From positions 248,001 to 312,000 of the forward strand of contig MCGO01000030.1 in NCBI GenBank assembly GCA_002104985.1: a DNA stretch of 64,000 nucleotides. The letters are read 5' to 3'. Positions 1 through 12,032 of the stretch are shown piece after piece (the first letter of the stretch is position 1; every line of letters begins with the position of its first letter). The position numbers and the translations under genes were made by a program. The stretch comes from Rhizoclosmatium globosum (lineage: Eukaryota > Chytridiomycota > Chytridiomycetes > Chytridiales > Chytriomycetaceae). Under the pieces are notes generated by a model. That model was not told the DNA's origin. It saw only the letters and a list, made by a program, of their open reading frames with translations, and ran no database searches.

Positions 1-223
1 TGGGTTTGACTTACTTTAAATTAAGTAACTGAAACGCCACCGACTCAAACCGCCACCTGAAATTTCTGCAGACTACAGCTCGAGATGTAATAAGCACACA
101 ACCGCCACAGTTTTTCGAATTCATGAATATAATCGAGGCTATTGAGCTTCGCATCTGGCTTCATATGTAGGTTACCAAAAAGTATAACGTAAATTACAAC
201 ACCCCAAATTTATTGCAAATGAG

Positions 224-2017
224 TTATTTGAATGAGACATAAGAGCTCCCATTTGGCACCAACACCTTCACTCCAATCCTCGGAATATACACAGTATTAG
301 GTTCACGCGCGTCCACTTTCGCACCACCAATCTCCTCCAACACATCCAGAGTCGGTACAAACTTGGCTGTCTTGACCGCCATCAAATGTGTAGGCAACTC
401 CAACAAAGCACCCACTTTCCCAGGAAGAATCTGCTCAATAACTGCACGCACGATCGTATCTGTGAGTGAGCTGCATGGTGCAATATTTGGAGTTGGCGAA
501 GACTTGCTGGGACTGGGTGTTGGTGGAGGACTGTTTATGACAGACTTGTAACACGAACAAGACGCGTTAATACGCCATAAGTGTTTCGGATTCATAAAGA
601 GAACTTCAGACAGGACTGCATCTGTCACGCCACAGGGTAAGTCAAGTTCCTCCAAGTTTTTACAATTTGTAAGAAGACTTTCAATAACACCTGGGTGAAA
701 TGTTAGATACAACACATACTGCGTATACTGGTCAATAAACATGCCTGACTTTAACCCTTGCGTATGTCCTGAAATGTCCAAAGCCCGCAAGTCAGGGCAC
801 TTGCTAATGATTTCGAGAAGTCCAGCACTCATTTCATTAGAATCCCATGTTTTCGATAAATCCAATGATGCTCTGTTTGATTGACTCTGCTTGAGATAGT
901 TTGAGACAAGAGACGTAGACTCTTTTGACCCGACTTCAAACGGATCTCCAACAGGTGGTGCATATGAAGCAGGAGGGGTAAGAATCAAATCTTGTAACGC
1001 AGATCCACCTCGTTCCGCAATTAATGAGTATCCTTCTTGATCCAGTTGTGAAATACATCCAGGAAATCGAAGTGATACGAGAGAGTCGCGAGGACATCGG
1101 CGGAGAAAGTCAATGACAAACGAATCAGGGAATACAAGACATCCTGGTCCAATGGTCAAAGACTTGAGATGAGGAAACACGACGCGTTGATCAAGTCCGC
1201 ATGTTCCAGGTTGAATATATTCGGCATTCCTACCAAATTATTGGATTTAATATAGTTGGCATCGCTATATGGCAGATTGATAAACTCCTTAAATTGTCGT
1301 CCACTTGCTTGTTAGCAGTGCCTGCCCAACGCACCTCTCCCATTTTTTCCCTTCATTTAACTTCGCAATTTTACCCAGTATCTCTCTCCTGATGGAATCC
1401 ATACAAGACTAGACTTACCTGAACCGCAAATCCGTAGAATCCAAATAAATCTTCTCAAGCGAAGGAGAAACGCGCCGCATGAGTTCCCGAAACAGATTCC
1501 AAGACTGAAACGGAGTCACTTCGGGTTCATCCAAGACCAAGTCGGCTGCTTCGAGTGTGCGGACATGGGATCGATAGTCAACAAGCGTATTCGATTCAGC
1601 TGCGTGAGACATGAGTTTGAGCAAGCGACGGAGAACGGGCCCTGATGAGCCAAAGAGAGATATTGTCTATTTGTTTCATTAGGTTTGCAGCTGAACATTG
1701 CAAGGGGGTAGACAGGGTCAAACCTGGTAGAGCCTCGCTGTAGCAGCCTGCATAAAGCACCAATTCACTTCGAGACACTGTCGCAGGGTCGCTTCATCGT
1801 CCACATAGCGGAGAATGTTGGGTACAATAAGGGGAAGGTCGGCATCAACGGTCTTGACATACTGAATGACAATCTTTCGTCGCGTGATTGGCCTGAAAAC
1901 ACTTGGGCACTTTGCCTCTGGTTTTGTTGGAACAGTGCCGCATGCAAGTAGGGAGACGTTGGTTGAAAGGGCGGGTTTCTGAGGTGAGAGAGCGGTTGTG
2001 GCTGGTTCCTCTGTCAT
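224..2017 (-). CDS. F-box/leucine-rich-repeat protein (3 exons)
   Basis: Read on the minus strand from the ATG at 2017. Exon 1 (to about 1723) ends in an F-box-like stretch (NILRYVDDEATLRQCLEVN, then FMQAATARLY), the helical Skp1-binding pattern. Exon 2 (about 1690-1421) and exon 3 (about 1217-224) carry degenerate leucine-rich repeats such as FPHLKSLTIG, CPDLRALDIS and CKNLEELDLP. A donor GTAAGT lies at about 1420 and an acceptor TTGGTAG at about 1218. F-box/LRR proteins are substrate receptors of SCF ubiquitin ligases; the substrate cannot be inferred. A Ser/Pro-rich insert (PPPTPSPSKSSPTPN) interrupts the repeats near the C terminus. The F-box is weak by eye, so a plain LRR protein is the alternative. 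Confidence 0.65.
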
Positions 2018-2097
2018 CCTTTTTAGATTGATTTCTACTCCAATTTACTCCTCTATATTCATGTTTACAAAAACAACCAACCAAGCCGAGAAACACA

Positions 2098-5000
2098 TCA
2101 ATGTCGCTGCACATAATTGAACGGGATCCACCCATCCCGTCCATCCACCAAGTTCCTGGCATGCCACCAATCCTCGTTTTCAAAATCCCCATTCCTTCCA
2201 CTGACAGAATCAATCCAAAGGACATCACCCGCTTGCAAGTCAAGTTCATCCTCCACCTCCGCCGTAAACGCATACAATGAAACAACTTCGAATCCGTCAA
2301 CAGTACTTTGCATCAGCGATGAAGTACGTCGACCAATGCTTGATGTCACCACATCATCATCAGTTCTTCCTGACCTCACAGATTCGGCACGAACACTTCC
2401 AGCGCCACCACCGCCGCCACGATGAGACAAATTCCGATTCGATACTGACTTTCCGAACGCGAATCGCCCGCGTTCGTCAGTGTTGTCAATGAATTCATCG
2501 TTGCGCCATACATTTTCCCTCCAGTTCTCGAGCAACTAAAACAACCAACCAATGTCAGAAACCCAAAATCCAAGGTAATTTTAAAAATAACTTACCCCAA
2601 TTTCGTATACACGTCGAGCAACATCCGGATCCGCAGCTGAAGCCGTCTTGAATTCTTCAACAACTCCAGGACCTCCATGCCCTCTTCCCCCAACACTGAA
2701 ATTACCTTCAAAGCTATTCACAACAACCCTCATCTCTCCCAAAACAGCTTCATGTACCCGCCGTTGTACGGCAACAAAGGCGCCTACGACTTTGTCCATA
2801 TACGTCGAAACCAGTTGACTCAGTTTTGGGAGTTCGAGAATAAGTTGGGCGTTAATGGAAACGTATGCTTGACTGCTTTCGTCCAGCGCTTTGTCAACAG
2901 GTTCTCCCTTTGCGTGCATTCGTTTTGCTCGATCGTGGTCCAGAAGTTTCATGTCGCGTTTCTTGATGAGAAGGAGGGGCCCTTTCAGCAGAGAGAGGAG
3001 CGAGTTGATTGCCGGTACTATATTTTGTTTCACTTCTGCTTCCTGTTGTACGTATTATTAAATTATCAGAATTGTTTTGTGGGCCCTTACAGCTTCTTTC
3101 CAGGGTTCATATCCACGTTTGGCGCATATCCGTCGGTACTCAGCAACTGTGATACCATGCCCATTCAATGAAGACGATGACGAAGTCCGTGATCCGTAGT
3201 CATTTGTTTTCCGTTTGAGCGATCCCCACGCAGACAAAGATCGTCCTCCAATGCCTGAAAGCATCCCCGAACTTCCACTGTTTGCTTGAAGAAGCTGAGT
3301 GTTTCCCAGCAGATACACGTCTTCTAATGTTGCTGAAAGGGTATCTTGCGCTTCCAGCGTGTCTTTGACAGTTTTCAGCCATTGATTCAAGTCTCGCGAG
3401 AACGTCATTATTTTGGTGTGCTGGAGCATGAATTTATCGTGAATTTCGGCGTATGTGTCGTCGCGAGTTCCGTCTACAACTTTCGTAACGTGTTTCAGCT
3501 GGGGTATACGTGAGTATATGCCTAGAGACAGTCAATGAAAGAAATGCCGCACCTCCTCAATTCCACGAGCAAATTTCTTGCTGATTCCATGCATCACATT
3601 GATTCCGCCCTTTCCTTCAACATATTTCTCAACTGTATCTTTTCTCTTCTTGACGTCATTAATCTCTTCACTAATTCGTGCCATTTCTGTTGCAGCCATC
3701 TTCAAGCGCTCATGATCCGGATGATATTCATTTGTTTCTTTGAGTAACGACGCTAACAGCAGAGGATACTTGAGTACGCGTTGAACAGGTTTGATAATGA
3801 GTGATGAGAGGTCCCATGCGTTTGTGCGTCCTGCCAGTTGAGATTGGCATTCTTTGAAGAAAGACTGTACAACTTCGGATGCATGCGGTGAAGTATAGTC
3901 AAAGAGACGTGTCATTTGAGTTTCATTATTTTTGCAGTATTGTGAATACGTCTCTTCGATGGCTGGAGCCTGGTACTCTTTGTCAGTACATTATTGATTC
4001 CAATGTCTGACTTGTGCTCATGCTTCTTTCTTGATGTTCGCTGCGCTCACACTTTTGCGCCACATGAGCCGATTCAGGAAAAACTGTTCGCTTCTCTCAC
4101 TATTTTTTCTGCTCGCTACGCTCGCACTTTGATGTTCGTTTTTTTTCTGTTCACTTACGCTCACTCCTTCTTTGTTCGCTATCGCTCACGCTTCATTTTT
4201 GATGTTCGCTACGCTCACTATTTTTTCCTGTTCGCTGACGCTCATACTTTAATTTCCGCTGGGCGCTCACTCTGGGGACACATAATACAAACGCACCATA
4301 TCCAAAAAGGCCTCAGAAACACGATCCTCATTGACTTTCTCCGTCAGAACATCGAGAAAAGAAGACGACAAAGAAATCAAGTCATCGACATTCCCAAAGA
4401 GCAATTTAATTTCAGAGGTAGAAAAGATTGCACGGTTGGTAGCAGGCAGGATATAAACATCTCTAAGGACATTCAAGTCATTCAAGAAGGAGCGTTCAGT
4501 TTCGACCAGTTCTTGTAGAATGCGGTCTCTTTTCGGGATGGAAGCAGAGAAGGAGGAGGAAGAAGATTCGTCGTCCAAGAGTGGAGCACCAAGGGAATGA
4601 GATGGGCGAATGAGAGGAGAATCCGGGGGAGAAGTAGTATGCGATGGACCCGGTTGGACGCCCGCACGGACCGAACCAGAGCGACGTGGCTGCGGCCTCA
4701 GTCGGGCCTGCGGAACGGGCGAGGGCGGGGCCACAGCAACCGATGGATCGAAGGATAGGGACGCGGCCGAGTTTACAGTGTGTTGCGAGTCGAGCGAGGC
4801 CTTTCGTCTGAGCTCTATGTTCTGAGTGTGCGTGTGAGAGTGAGACTGAGTTGGTCGGGGAGGCAGAGGATCCCCGTTCGACTGATTCGACTGATTCAAC
4901 TGATTTGATTGAAATGTTGACGGTGTTGCCGGGCGAGCGAGTTGTCTCCTCGAAGGCGGCGGTGGTGGCGGCGGTGCTGGTTTCCTCGACGGCGACACGG

Positions 5001-5253
5001 GCGTTGGCGTGCTCAGTCGCTTTGTTGAATTCGAATTTGAAGTTGAATTCGGTGGAAGGTCGTCGGTCTTTGTCGAAGCAGCGTCGTTCAAGTTGAGTCC
5101 AAGTGCTGCGATTCGAGAGGCGATGCTTCCGGAGGCTCGGGCTGCCCGCGCCGCATCGGTTGCGCTGAAACTGTTGTCGCTCGACTCAATTGGAAGCGCA
5201 CTGAGACTCTTGGGCTTTGCAGGAGGCGGTGGTGGGGGCCCTCGGCTGCTCAT
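2098..5253 (-). CDS. Rho guanine-nucleotide exchange factor, DH-BAR-SH3 (Tuba/DNMBP-like)
   Basis: Multi-exon gene starting at 5253. The N-terminal ~200 residues are proline-rich and low complexity (PPPPPPAKPKS, APPPPPPPS), likely SH3 ligands. A Dbl-homology domain follows: RDRILQELVETERSFLNDL, then after a long intron YQAPAIEETYSQYC and the signature SSLIIKPVQRVLKYPLLL. A helical BAR-like region occupies about 3430-2581 (FSRDLNQWLKTVKDTLEAQ). The C terminus is an SH3 domain (VVSLYAFTAEVEDELDLQAGD, then EDWWHARN and GWIPFNYV). DH-BAR-SH3 order is that of Tuba/DNMBP, Cdc42 GEFs linking membrane curvature to actin. No PH domain is seen, which fits the family. The intron at 3976-4296 is filled by a repeat (separate entry). 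Exon limits are by eye; the domain calls are strong. Confidence 0.85.
3976..4296 (-). repeat. Intron filled with GTGAGCG(T/C)AGCGAACA repeats
   Basis: Intron of the RhoGEF gene, donor GTGCGT at 4296 and acceptor AAAGAG ending at 3976, phase 0. On the gene's sense strand it holds about eight imperfect copies of GTGAGCGTAGCGAACA followed by an A-rich spacer, spaced roughly 25-50 nt. Variants include GTGAGCGATAGCGAACA, GTGAGCGCAGCGAACA and GCGAGCGTAGCGAGCA. Every unit begins with GTGAGC, which resembles a strong 5' splice site, so the array is a run of donor-like sites just downstream of the inferred donor. Confidence 0.8.
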
Positions 5254-5287
5254 TGCTTATTTGCTCAACCAAAATGAAATCAATTTA

Positions 5288-5563
5288 CAGCCGTTTCCCC
5301 AAAACCTTGCACTAGAAATTTTCACATTTCTTGTTTTTTCTTCCAGTTTTGTTCCGACACCTCCAATCCTGACACTCGGGACAACAAAGCTTGGCCATGC
5401 CTTGAGTACGTCTTCACAGCTTTAATGGTTTGACTCCATCAGCGTGCTAACTAGGACTTGTTCATTGAGTTGGGAGTTGGTATGGTTGTGTTGTACTTGG
5501 GAGCAAACCACAAAAAACATGTGTGAAATTTTGTTGGAGTGCAAAGTTTTGGGGAAACGGCTG
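5288..5563. mobile_element. 276-bp non-coding inverted-repeat element (Tc1/mariner-like MITE)
   Basis: The two ends are inverted copies starting CAGCCGTTTCCCCAAAAC and continuing to TTGCACT, about 25 of 26 positions matching. The element is flanked by TA on both sides (5286-5287 and 5564-5565). TA duplication and a CAG start are typical of Tc1/mariner ends. The interior has no convincing reading frame, so a transposase would have to come from elsewhere. It lies 35 bp upstream of the RhoGEF start codon and 100 bp past the end of the first channel gene, and may contribute to the RhoGEF promoter or 5' leader. Confidence 0.7.
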
Positions 5564-5663
5564 TAACATAACACTGCCAACCTCATATATCGGAATAACG
5601 GACACAGACAGCAATTAAAGAAAAGATTGCCAGTGTATTTCGATTCGGATGGCTTAATTAGCA

Positions 5664-8600
5664 TTATGAACGTTTCTCCAATGCTACAGCACCAACTTTC
5701 ATCAACATCCTTTCCCTTTCTTGAGCTAACTCTGCAATACGAGCCTTGATATCGCTAAATTCATTTATCACAGTATGAAAGTCTTGATACGTGAGGCGAT
5801 ACAACACACTGGGCATTTTCGCTTGTACCGTTGCAGTTCGCAACACTTTGTTGATGAGCGCAACTTCTCCAAAGTACGCTCCATCATAGAGTGACTTGTA
5901 CACTTCTCCTCCAATCACAATATCAAGCTTTCCACTCAGGATAAAAAACATATCGGCTCCACTGTCACCTTCTTTCGTGACACAATCACCCGCAATATAG
6001 TATCGTATATGTAAAAACGATGCGATTCTTGCATAGAATATTTCATCGCGTCCATCGCCTGCTGACCGCCGCAAGAAAGGTACTTTGGTTATCAAATCAA
6101 ATGTGTTGTGCAAAGCAATCTCGGTCCGCAACGCTTCGTTCATATCCCCCAACAGCGTGTCTTCTTCAAAGTATTTTCCACGATACTTGGTTTCGTAGTA
6201 ACTGATCAATTTGTCTTTGGTTTCGTTGTTTAACTGCCTCCATGTTATATAATCTTTCAATTCTTCCATTTTCTGATTGTAAAGTCGTCCTGAGTTATCT
6301 ACGGATATCGCAGCACTTGAGATATATCCGACAAGGACAGCGTAGACTCCAGCTCCGACGAAAATAAATAAAATAGCAAAAAATTGTTCCATCTTAGTTT
6401 GTGGCCTGTGGATATTTAATAAAACCAACACAGTGCCCAAAAGAAGGAAAGAGAAGCTCACTTGTATGACATTGGAAACAGATTCCCAACCGCCAACACG
6501 AAACACCACAAATAACTATCCCAAACCGTCTCAGTCTGCGTCTGCACCCAATACTGACTCCATCCAAGAAATCCATTCATCTGACCCGCATAGAAAATCG
6601 CACATGCGTTGTAATGGAGAAACACTATAATTCCGATTCCGATTGGCAAGATTTTAGCCGACGCGACTCCAATCCGTTCCTCCACGAACAGTTTCACACG
6701 TGTAAAGATTGCACACCGGGTTGTGATTTGGCCGAGCCGGAGAATTCTTACAAGACGGAGGAGACGTAGCCACGACGTGTCTTGGCCCAAGATGGCACAA
6801 AATGGGATCTAAGAAATTGTAAAAAAAAAAAAAGCCATCATGCAAGGAGGAGGGGAAAGAACTTACAATTGAGACAAGGTCGAGGAGTAGGTACGAAGTG
6901 AGCCACTCCCGTATCCAAGCTTTGAGAAACGGTCGCAATGATTCGTATTCTCGGATGCTGTAGATTGTTGTCTTTCCGATATGAGAATTTGGCGTTGATA
7001 GTTGAACAAGCGAGTCCAGACAAAACACGACAGTGATGCTATGAAAGCACATTAATTTCAAATAAAAGTTGAATATGTATAACATACATGATACTAAAGT
7101 ACTTTCCATAAAAATCTGGCAACACGCTATTAAACCCAATAACAAACGGAACTTCTGCTAAACATGTTACGTACACAATTACCATAAAAAAATCAACGTA
7201 AGTTATCAAAATCGACTTGGGATGCAACCCATTTGTTCGGAACGAGATTCCATCGAAATCAGAGCTATCAAACTGATCCAACGTAATTCTTCTCCCTTTG
7301 CTATCATACGCCGGAATCAAGCAAGAATACGAAAAAATATCGTAAATCAACCCGGAAAGCGTTGTTTTAGGCAAGGCATCAGGTTCATTTCCCGAATTAA
7401 TTGAAAACGTCATTGTACTTGCAACGGGAGGTGCTCGATGCACCGATGATTGATTCGTGACGTTAGCATATTTGATTGAACTAGGCAACAGCTTTGTCCT
7501 CTCCAGAGTCGCGTAAGGACTTGCAACATCAGTGACTCTTGAAATAACTGACTCTCGTGGGGATGTGGGACCAAGCGGCTTCTGGTCATATGAACCTCTC
7601 CGTGATGCTACAGCTTTCTTCTGGGAATGTTCGTCTGTAGGACCGGCGGCCTTCATGGCTTGTACTTCATGAATGAAATCTTGCATTTCTTGAGAGTTGA
7701 AGGATCCAACTGACGCGTTTGCGTCGAGTGATGAAACTGATGACAGTTGGATCTTGGATTCTGGAGGATGTGAATTGTGCGGGAGAGTAGTGTTGGGCTG
7801 GGATATTACTTCTGTGACTGAAATACGGGGCGCCATAGAAACTGCGTCAATTAGCTCATCTTGCGGGAATATGTTCACTCCAGTCCCTCCATGGTTCACC
7901 AGAGTCCCATAGTTGTTCAATGTCCCTCTTCTATCAAGAGAAGCAACTCCTCCGGTTCCATCCGATTGCAAGCTGTGACTCTGCTGAAGACTATTCATTG
8001 TATTCAAGTCCTGTGTTTTGATTTTGTTCACGGCTCGATTCAATGAAGATGACTGAGTCGAATCTTTCTTGTTTAAGCCACTGGTATTACTTGCTTGTAA
8101 AAGTGCTTGACTTCGCAACGAATCAATGCGTTCACTTGACGGACTCAAAATTCCCGAATCGATCGTCTTCAAATCCACAGGACCCATATGTTTACGTACC
8201 AGTAAAGGCGATTTCGCACGTCGTTCAACTTGGGAGGATGCAATAGATGTGGAAGATCCTTGTTTCTTTTGTCGAAACGCTGCAAACTCGGGAATATGCG
8301 TTCCTGAACCTCCGGTTGCAGACCTTTTCGTGATTGATAACGAGCTGATATTAGCAGAGGTACTAGTTTTTACTTTAAATAATGGCGGTGGGGCAGAGTT
8401 GTTGACTTCTGTTGGAGCAGCGAAATCTGCAATATCCCACCTAAGCCCAAAGTCCAAGTGATTTGATTTTAGGGACGTGCTGGAGATTTGTACAGGTCGT
8501 GGAATGACATGAAGTTCTGTATTATGGTTTAAAGGGCGTTGTCGTGCAGAAGTAGATGAAGGGAAAACTTGATGAAGAAGAATAATCAGCTTATCAGCTT

Positions 8601-8673
8601 TGGTATTGACTTCGGACTTAAGCTCTAATATACTTTGGAGTAGGGCAGAGTGAACTGCGGTGTTGTCTATCAT
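5664..8673 (-). CDS. Cyclic-nucleotide-gated / HCN-like cation channel, copy 1
   Basis: Exons 8673-7088, 7038-6867, 6808-6462 and 6405-5664. The first ~400 residues are a Ser/Thr-rich cytoplasmic region. Six TM segments follow, including an S4 with Arg every third residue (LRLLRLVRILRLGQ) and a pore then S6 (LWCFVLAVGNLFPM, FAILFIFVGAGVYAVLVGY). A C-linker and a cyclic-nucleotide-binding domain close the protein; the phosphate cassette is YFGEVALINKVLRTATVQA with the expected Glu and Arg. The layout matches HCN/CNG/EAG channels. The filter position reads VGNLF where K+ channels have GYG, so ion selectivity is unclear. The start at 8673 (MIDNT) is chosen because it aligns with the start of the neighbouring paralogue; an ATG at 8703 is upstream. 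Confidence 0.9.
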
Positions 8674-8873
8674 TGATGTTTTCAGGCGACGATAATGGTT
8701 CAACCTGTAAATCTTTCCTCACAGCACGTCAGCACGGAAAAGCAATAAAAACCGGCACTAACAGGCTACTTATTATTAAATGTTGAAATGTTAATTCAAA
8801 CGGATAATTGTCGCTTTCCATGTTTAAGGTTGTCTTATAAAACATTTGCCAAGAATCATTATAATATTGATGT

Positions 8874-11859
8874 TTATTTCAAGTTTGATTCATGTATGAG
8901 GGTTCCTGACCGTTTCTCTGTGGCCATAGCAGCTACTTGCATCAATATTCTTTCTCTTTCCTGCGACAAATCCATAACACGAGCCTTGATATCACTAAAC
9001 TCATTAATAACAGCATGAAAGTCTTGATAAGTGAGTCGATACAAAACGCTGGGCATTTTAGCTTGTACCGTTGCAGTTCGCAGCACTTTGTTGATGAGTG
9101 CAACTTCCCCGAAGTACGCTCCATCGTATAGTGACCTATATACTTCTCCTCCAATGACAATATCAAGTTTTCCACTGAGGATAAAAAACATATCGGCTCC
9201 ACTGTCACCTTCCTTTGTGACACAATCACCCGCAATATAATATCGAATGTGCAAGCACGATGCGATTCGAGCGTAAAATATTTCGTCGCGCCCGTCGCCC
9301 ACTGTTCGCCGTAAGAAAGGAACTTTTTTAATCAAGTCGACTGTGTTATGCAGAGCAATCTCAGTTCGCAATGCTTCGTTCATATCTCCCAGCAGAGTAT
9401 CTTCTTCAAAGTACTTTCCACGATATTTGGTTTCATAGTAACTGATCAGCTTATCTTTGGTTTCGTTGCTTAGCTGTCTCCATGTAATATATTCTTTCAA
9501 TTCTTCCATTTTCTGATTGTAGAGTCGACCTGAGTTATCCACAGAAATCGCTGCACTGGAGATGTATCCGACAAGAACAGCGTAGACTCCAGCTCCAACG
9601 AAAATGAATAATATAGCAAAAAGCTGCTCCATCTTTGTTTGTGGCCTTTAATACAATGCGTCAGCCCATTTTCTCCGTTATGCGTATAAACGGAACTCAC
9701 TTGTATGACATTGGGAACAAATTTCCAACAGCTAATAAGAAGCACCAAAGATAGCTGTCCCAAACAGTCACACTTTGCGTTTGTCCCCAAAACTGGCTCC
9801 ACCCAAGAAAGCCATGTAGCTGACCCGCATAGAAAATTGCGCACGCGTTATAATGCAAAAATACAATAATCCCGATTCCAATGGGAAGAATTTTAGCGCT
9901 CACGACTCCAATCCTTTCTTCCACATATAGTTTAACTCGCGTAAAGATGGCACAGCGGGCCATGATTTGACCAAGTCGAAGGATTCTCAGCAAGCGAAGT
10001 AACCTCAACCAGACTATATCAGAGCCTACTATGGTACTGAATGGAATCTATGAAAGATAGAGTTTAAAGATTTAAGTTCAAAGAACATGCATCGAAGTTA
10101 CAATGGAAACTAGATCGATGAAGAGGTAAGACCAGAGCCATTCGCGAATCCAAAGGGCAAGAAAAGGCCTTAACGATTCGTACTCTCGGATGCTGTAGAT
10201 TGTCGTTTTTCCAATTTGCGAATTAGGTGTCGATATTGCAACGAGTGATTCAATAGAAAACACGATAGTAATACTACGCAATAAACTTTTAATACAAAAT
10301 AGAAATACCCTGATACTTACATTACGCTGAAGTACTCTCCATAAGAATCCGGTAGCACACTATTAAACCCAATAATGAATGGAACTTCCGCCAAACAAAT
10401 GATGTTGGCAAGCACTGTTATTACGTCGAAATAAGTAATAACTATCGACTTTGGATGCAATCCGTTCCTCAGGAACGATATTTCGTTGAAATCAGAAGCA
10501 TCAAATTGGTCCCAAGTGATTCGTTTCCCTTTACTATCATACGCTGGAATCAAACAATAATACGAGAAATAGTCAAAGAACCATTCTAAAAACGTCGTTG
10601 GTGGTGAAACTTCCAGTATATTTTCCGAATTTACTGTAGGTGCAGTTGCGCTCGCCACAGTTGGAAGTCGACGGAGATGCTGACGCCTTGTGACTTCTGT
10701 TTTCTTAATTGTGTTCGACCGAAGTTTTGATCTTTCTAAAGTTCCATGGGGACTAGCAACATCAGTCACATTTGACGCGTCAGATTCTCGTCGAGACGTG
10801 GAATCAAGTTGCGTCTTGTCAAAGTCGTCATTTGGTGGTACGCCAACTGTCCGTGCATGAATTTCTTGGATGAAATCTCGCATATCCTGAGACTGGAATG
10901 AATCAGTGGATGCATTTGCTTCAAGCGATGTTGTTGAACTCAATTCGATCCTTGTGTCTGCTGGAGTTAAATTTGATGGTCCGCTTTTTGGAAGCACTTC
11001 AGTGACAGACGCTCGCCGTGCATGAAGATCTTGAGGGTCTGAAATTGTCTGGTTTTTCGGAAATACATTTCCCTCCTCATGATTCACCAGGGTTTCGAAG
11101 TTTTTCATTGTTCCCTTTCTATCGAGTGAAAAAGAACCCCTTTTTGCTGGTAAGTCGTGGTTTCGTTTAAGACTGCCAGAGTGAATGGCTTCAATTGTCT
11201 TTGTCGCTCGACCCAATGACGCAGGCCGCGCTGCATCTTGCTGACTCACATTTAAACCTCCTGTGCTATTTGGTTGCAACAGAGGTCGAATTTGAGACGT
11301 GTCCATTCGTTCAGGGATAGGAGGAACAAATGTTGAGTCGATGGTGGTCGCATCTGCAGTCTGACGTCGCCGTTGAAATGGAGACTTAGCGCGTCTTGTA
11401 ACTTGCGGAGATGGGGACGAAATATTGACATAAGACCCCTGCTTTTTTGTTGAAACGCAAGAAAATCAGGAATCTGAGCTTCGGGAGTTCCAGCACTGCG
11501 TCTTCTCGACATTGATAACGTGCTTATGTTTGCAGATTTGCCTGCTTTTACGTTGAAGAGAGGTTGAGGGACAGAGTTGTTTACTTCTGCTGGAGTAGTG
11601 TAATCTTCAACGTCCCACCTGAGACCAAACTCCAAATGAATCGATTTCATGGAAGGATTTGACATTTTATCGGAAAGCTGGAGGAGGCGATGGTAAGTAC
11701 TTTGATGACAAGGTCCTGTCTTACGGGATGAGGATTTGAGGACGGACTAACAGATTGCTGCAGAAGAGCAATAAGCTTATCAGCTTTGCTGTTCATCTCG
11801 GACTTGAGCTCCACTATGCTCCGGAGAAGGACAGTGTGAAGGTTGAGATTGTCGGTCAT
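8874..11859 (-). CDS. Cyclic-nucleotide-gated / HCN-like cation channel, copy 2
   Basis: Tandem paralogue of the preceding gene, same strand and same exon plan. It starts at 11859 (MTDNLNLHTVLLRS), with the S4 at about 10008-9960 (MRLLRLLRILRLGQ), pore LWCFLLAVGNLFPM and a CNBD ending at 8874. The region from pore to CNBD is nearly identical to copy 1, while the N-terminal Ser-rich region has diverged, indicating a fairly old duplication with the channel core conserved. The VGNLF filter is shared. Near 11443 the frame breaks in an A-run (about one base missing); the frame after it aligns with copy 1 (QGS, RRAKSP), so a sequencing deletion is more likely than a real lesion. Exon limits in the N-terminal part are approximate. 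Confidence 0.85.
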
Positions 11860-12032
11860 ATTTTTTCAGATGCCAATCCGATGGAGTCAATCACCACATC
11901 CACCGAAACATTGGGATTTCAAACAACTCGGCACTTCTTTACGCTAAAACACTGAGTAACCCAAAACTTAAATAATCAAATCGGATTGCATCTCTAGAAA
12001 GCCAATTTCTGCCTTGATCAGTCAAAATTAGC

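Noticed and set aside
3976..4296. CRISPR-like array
   Set aside because: Units are imperfect, spacers are A-rich and unequal, the locus is a eukaryotic intron and no cas genes are present.
5664..11859. A rhodopsin-guanylyl-cyclase / channel phototransduction cluster
   Set aside because: Cyclic-nucleotide channels are present, but no rhodopsin or cyclase domain occurs anywhere in the window.
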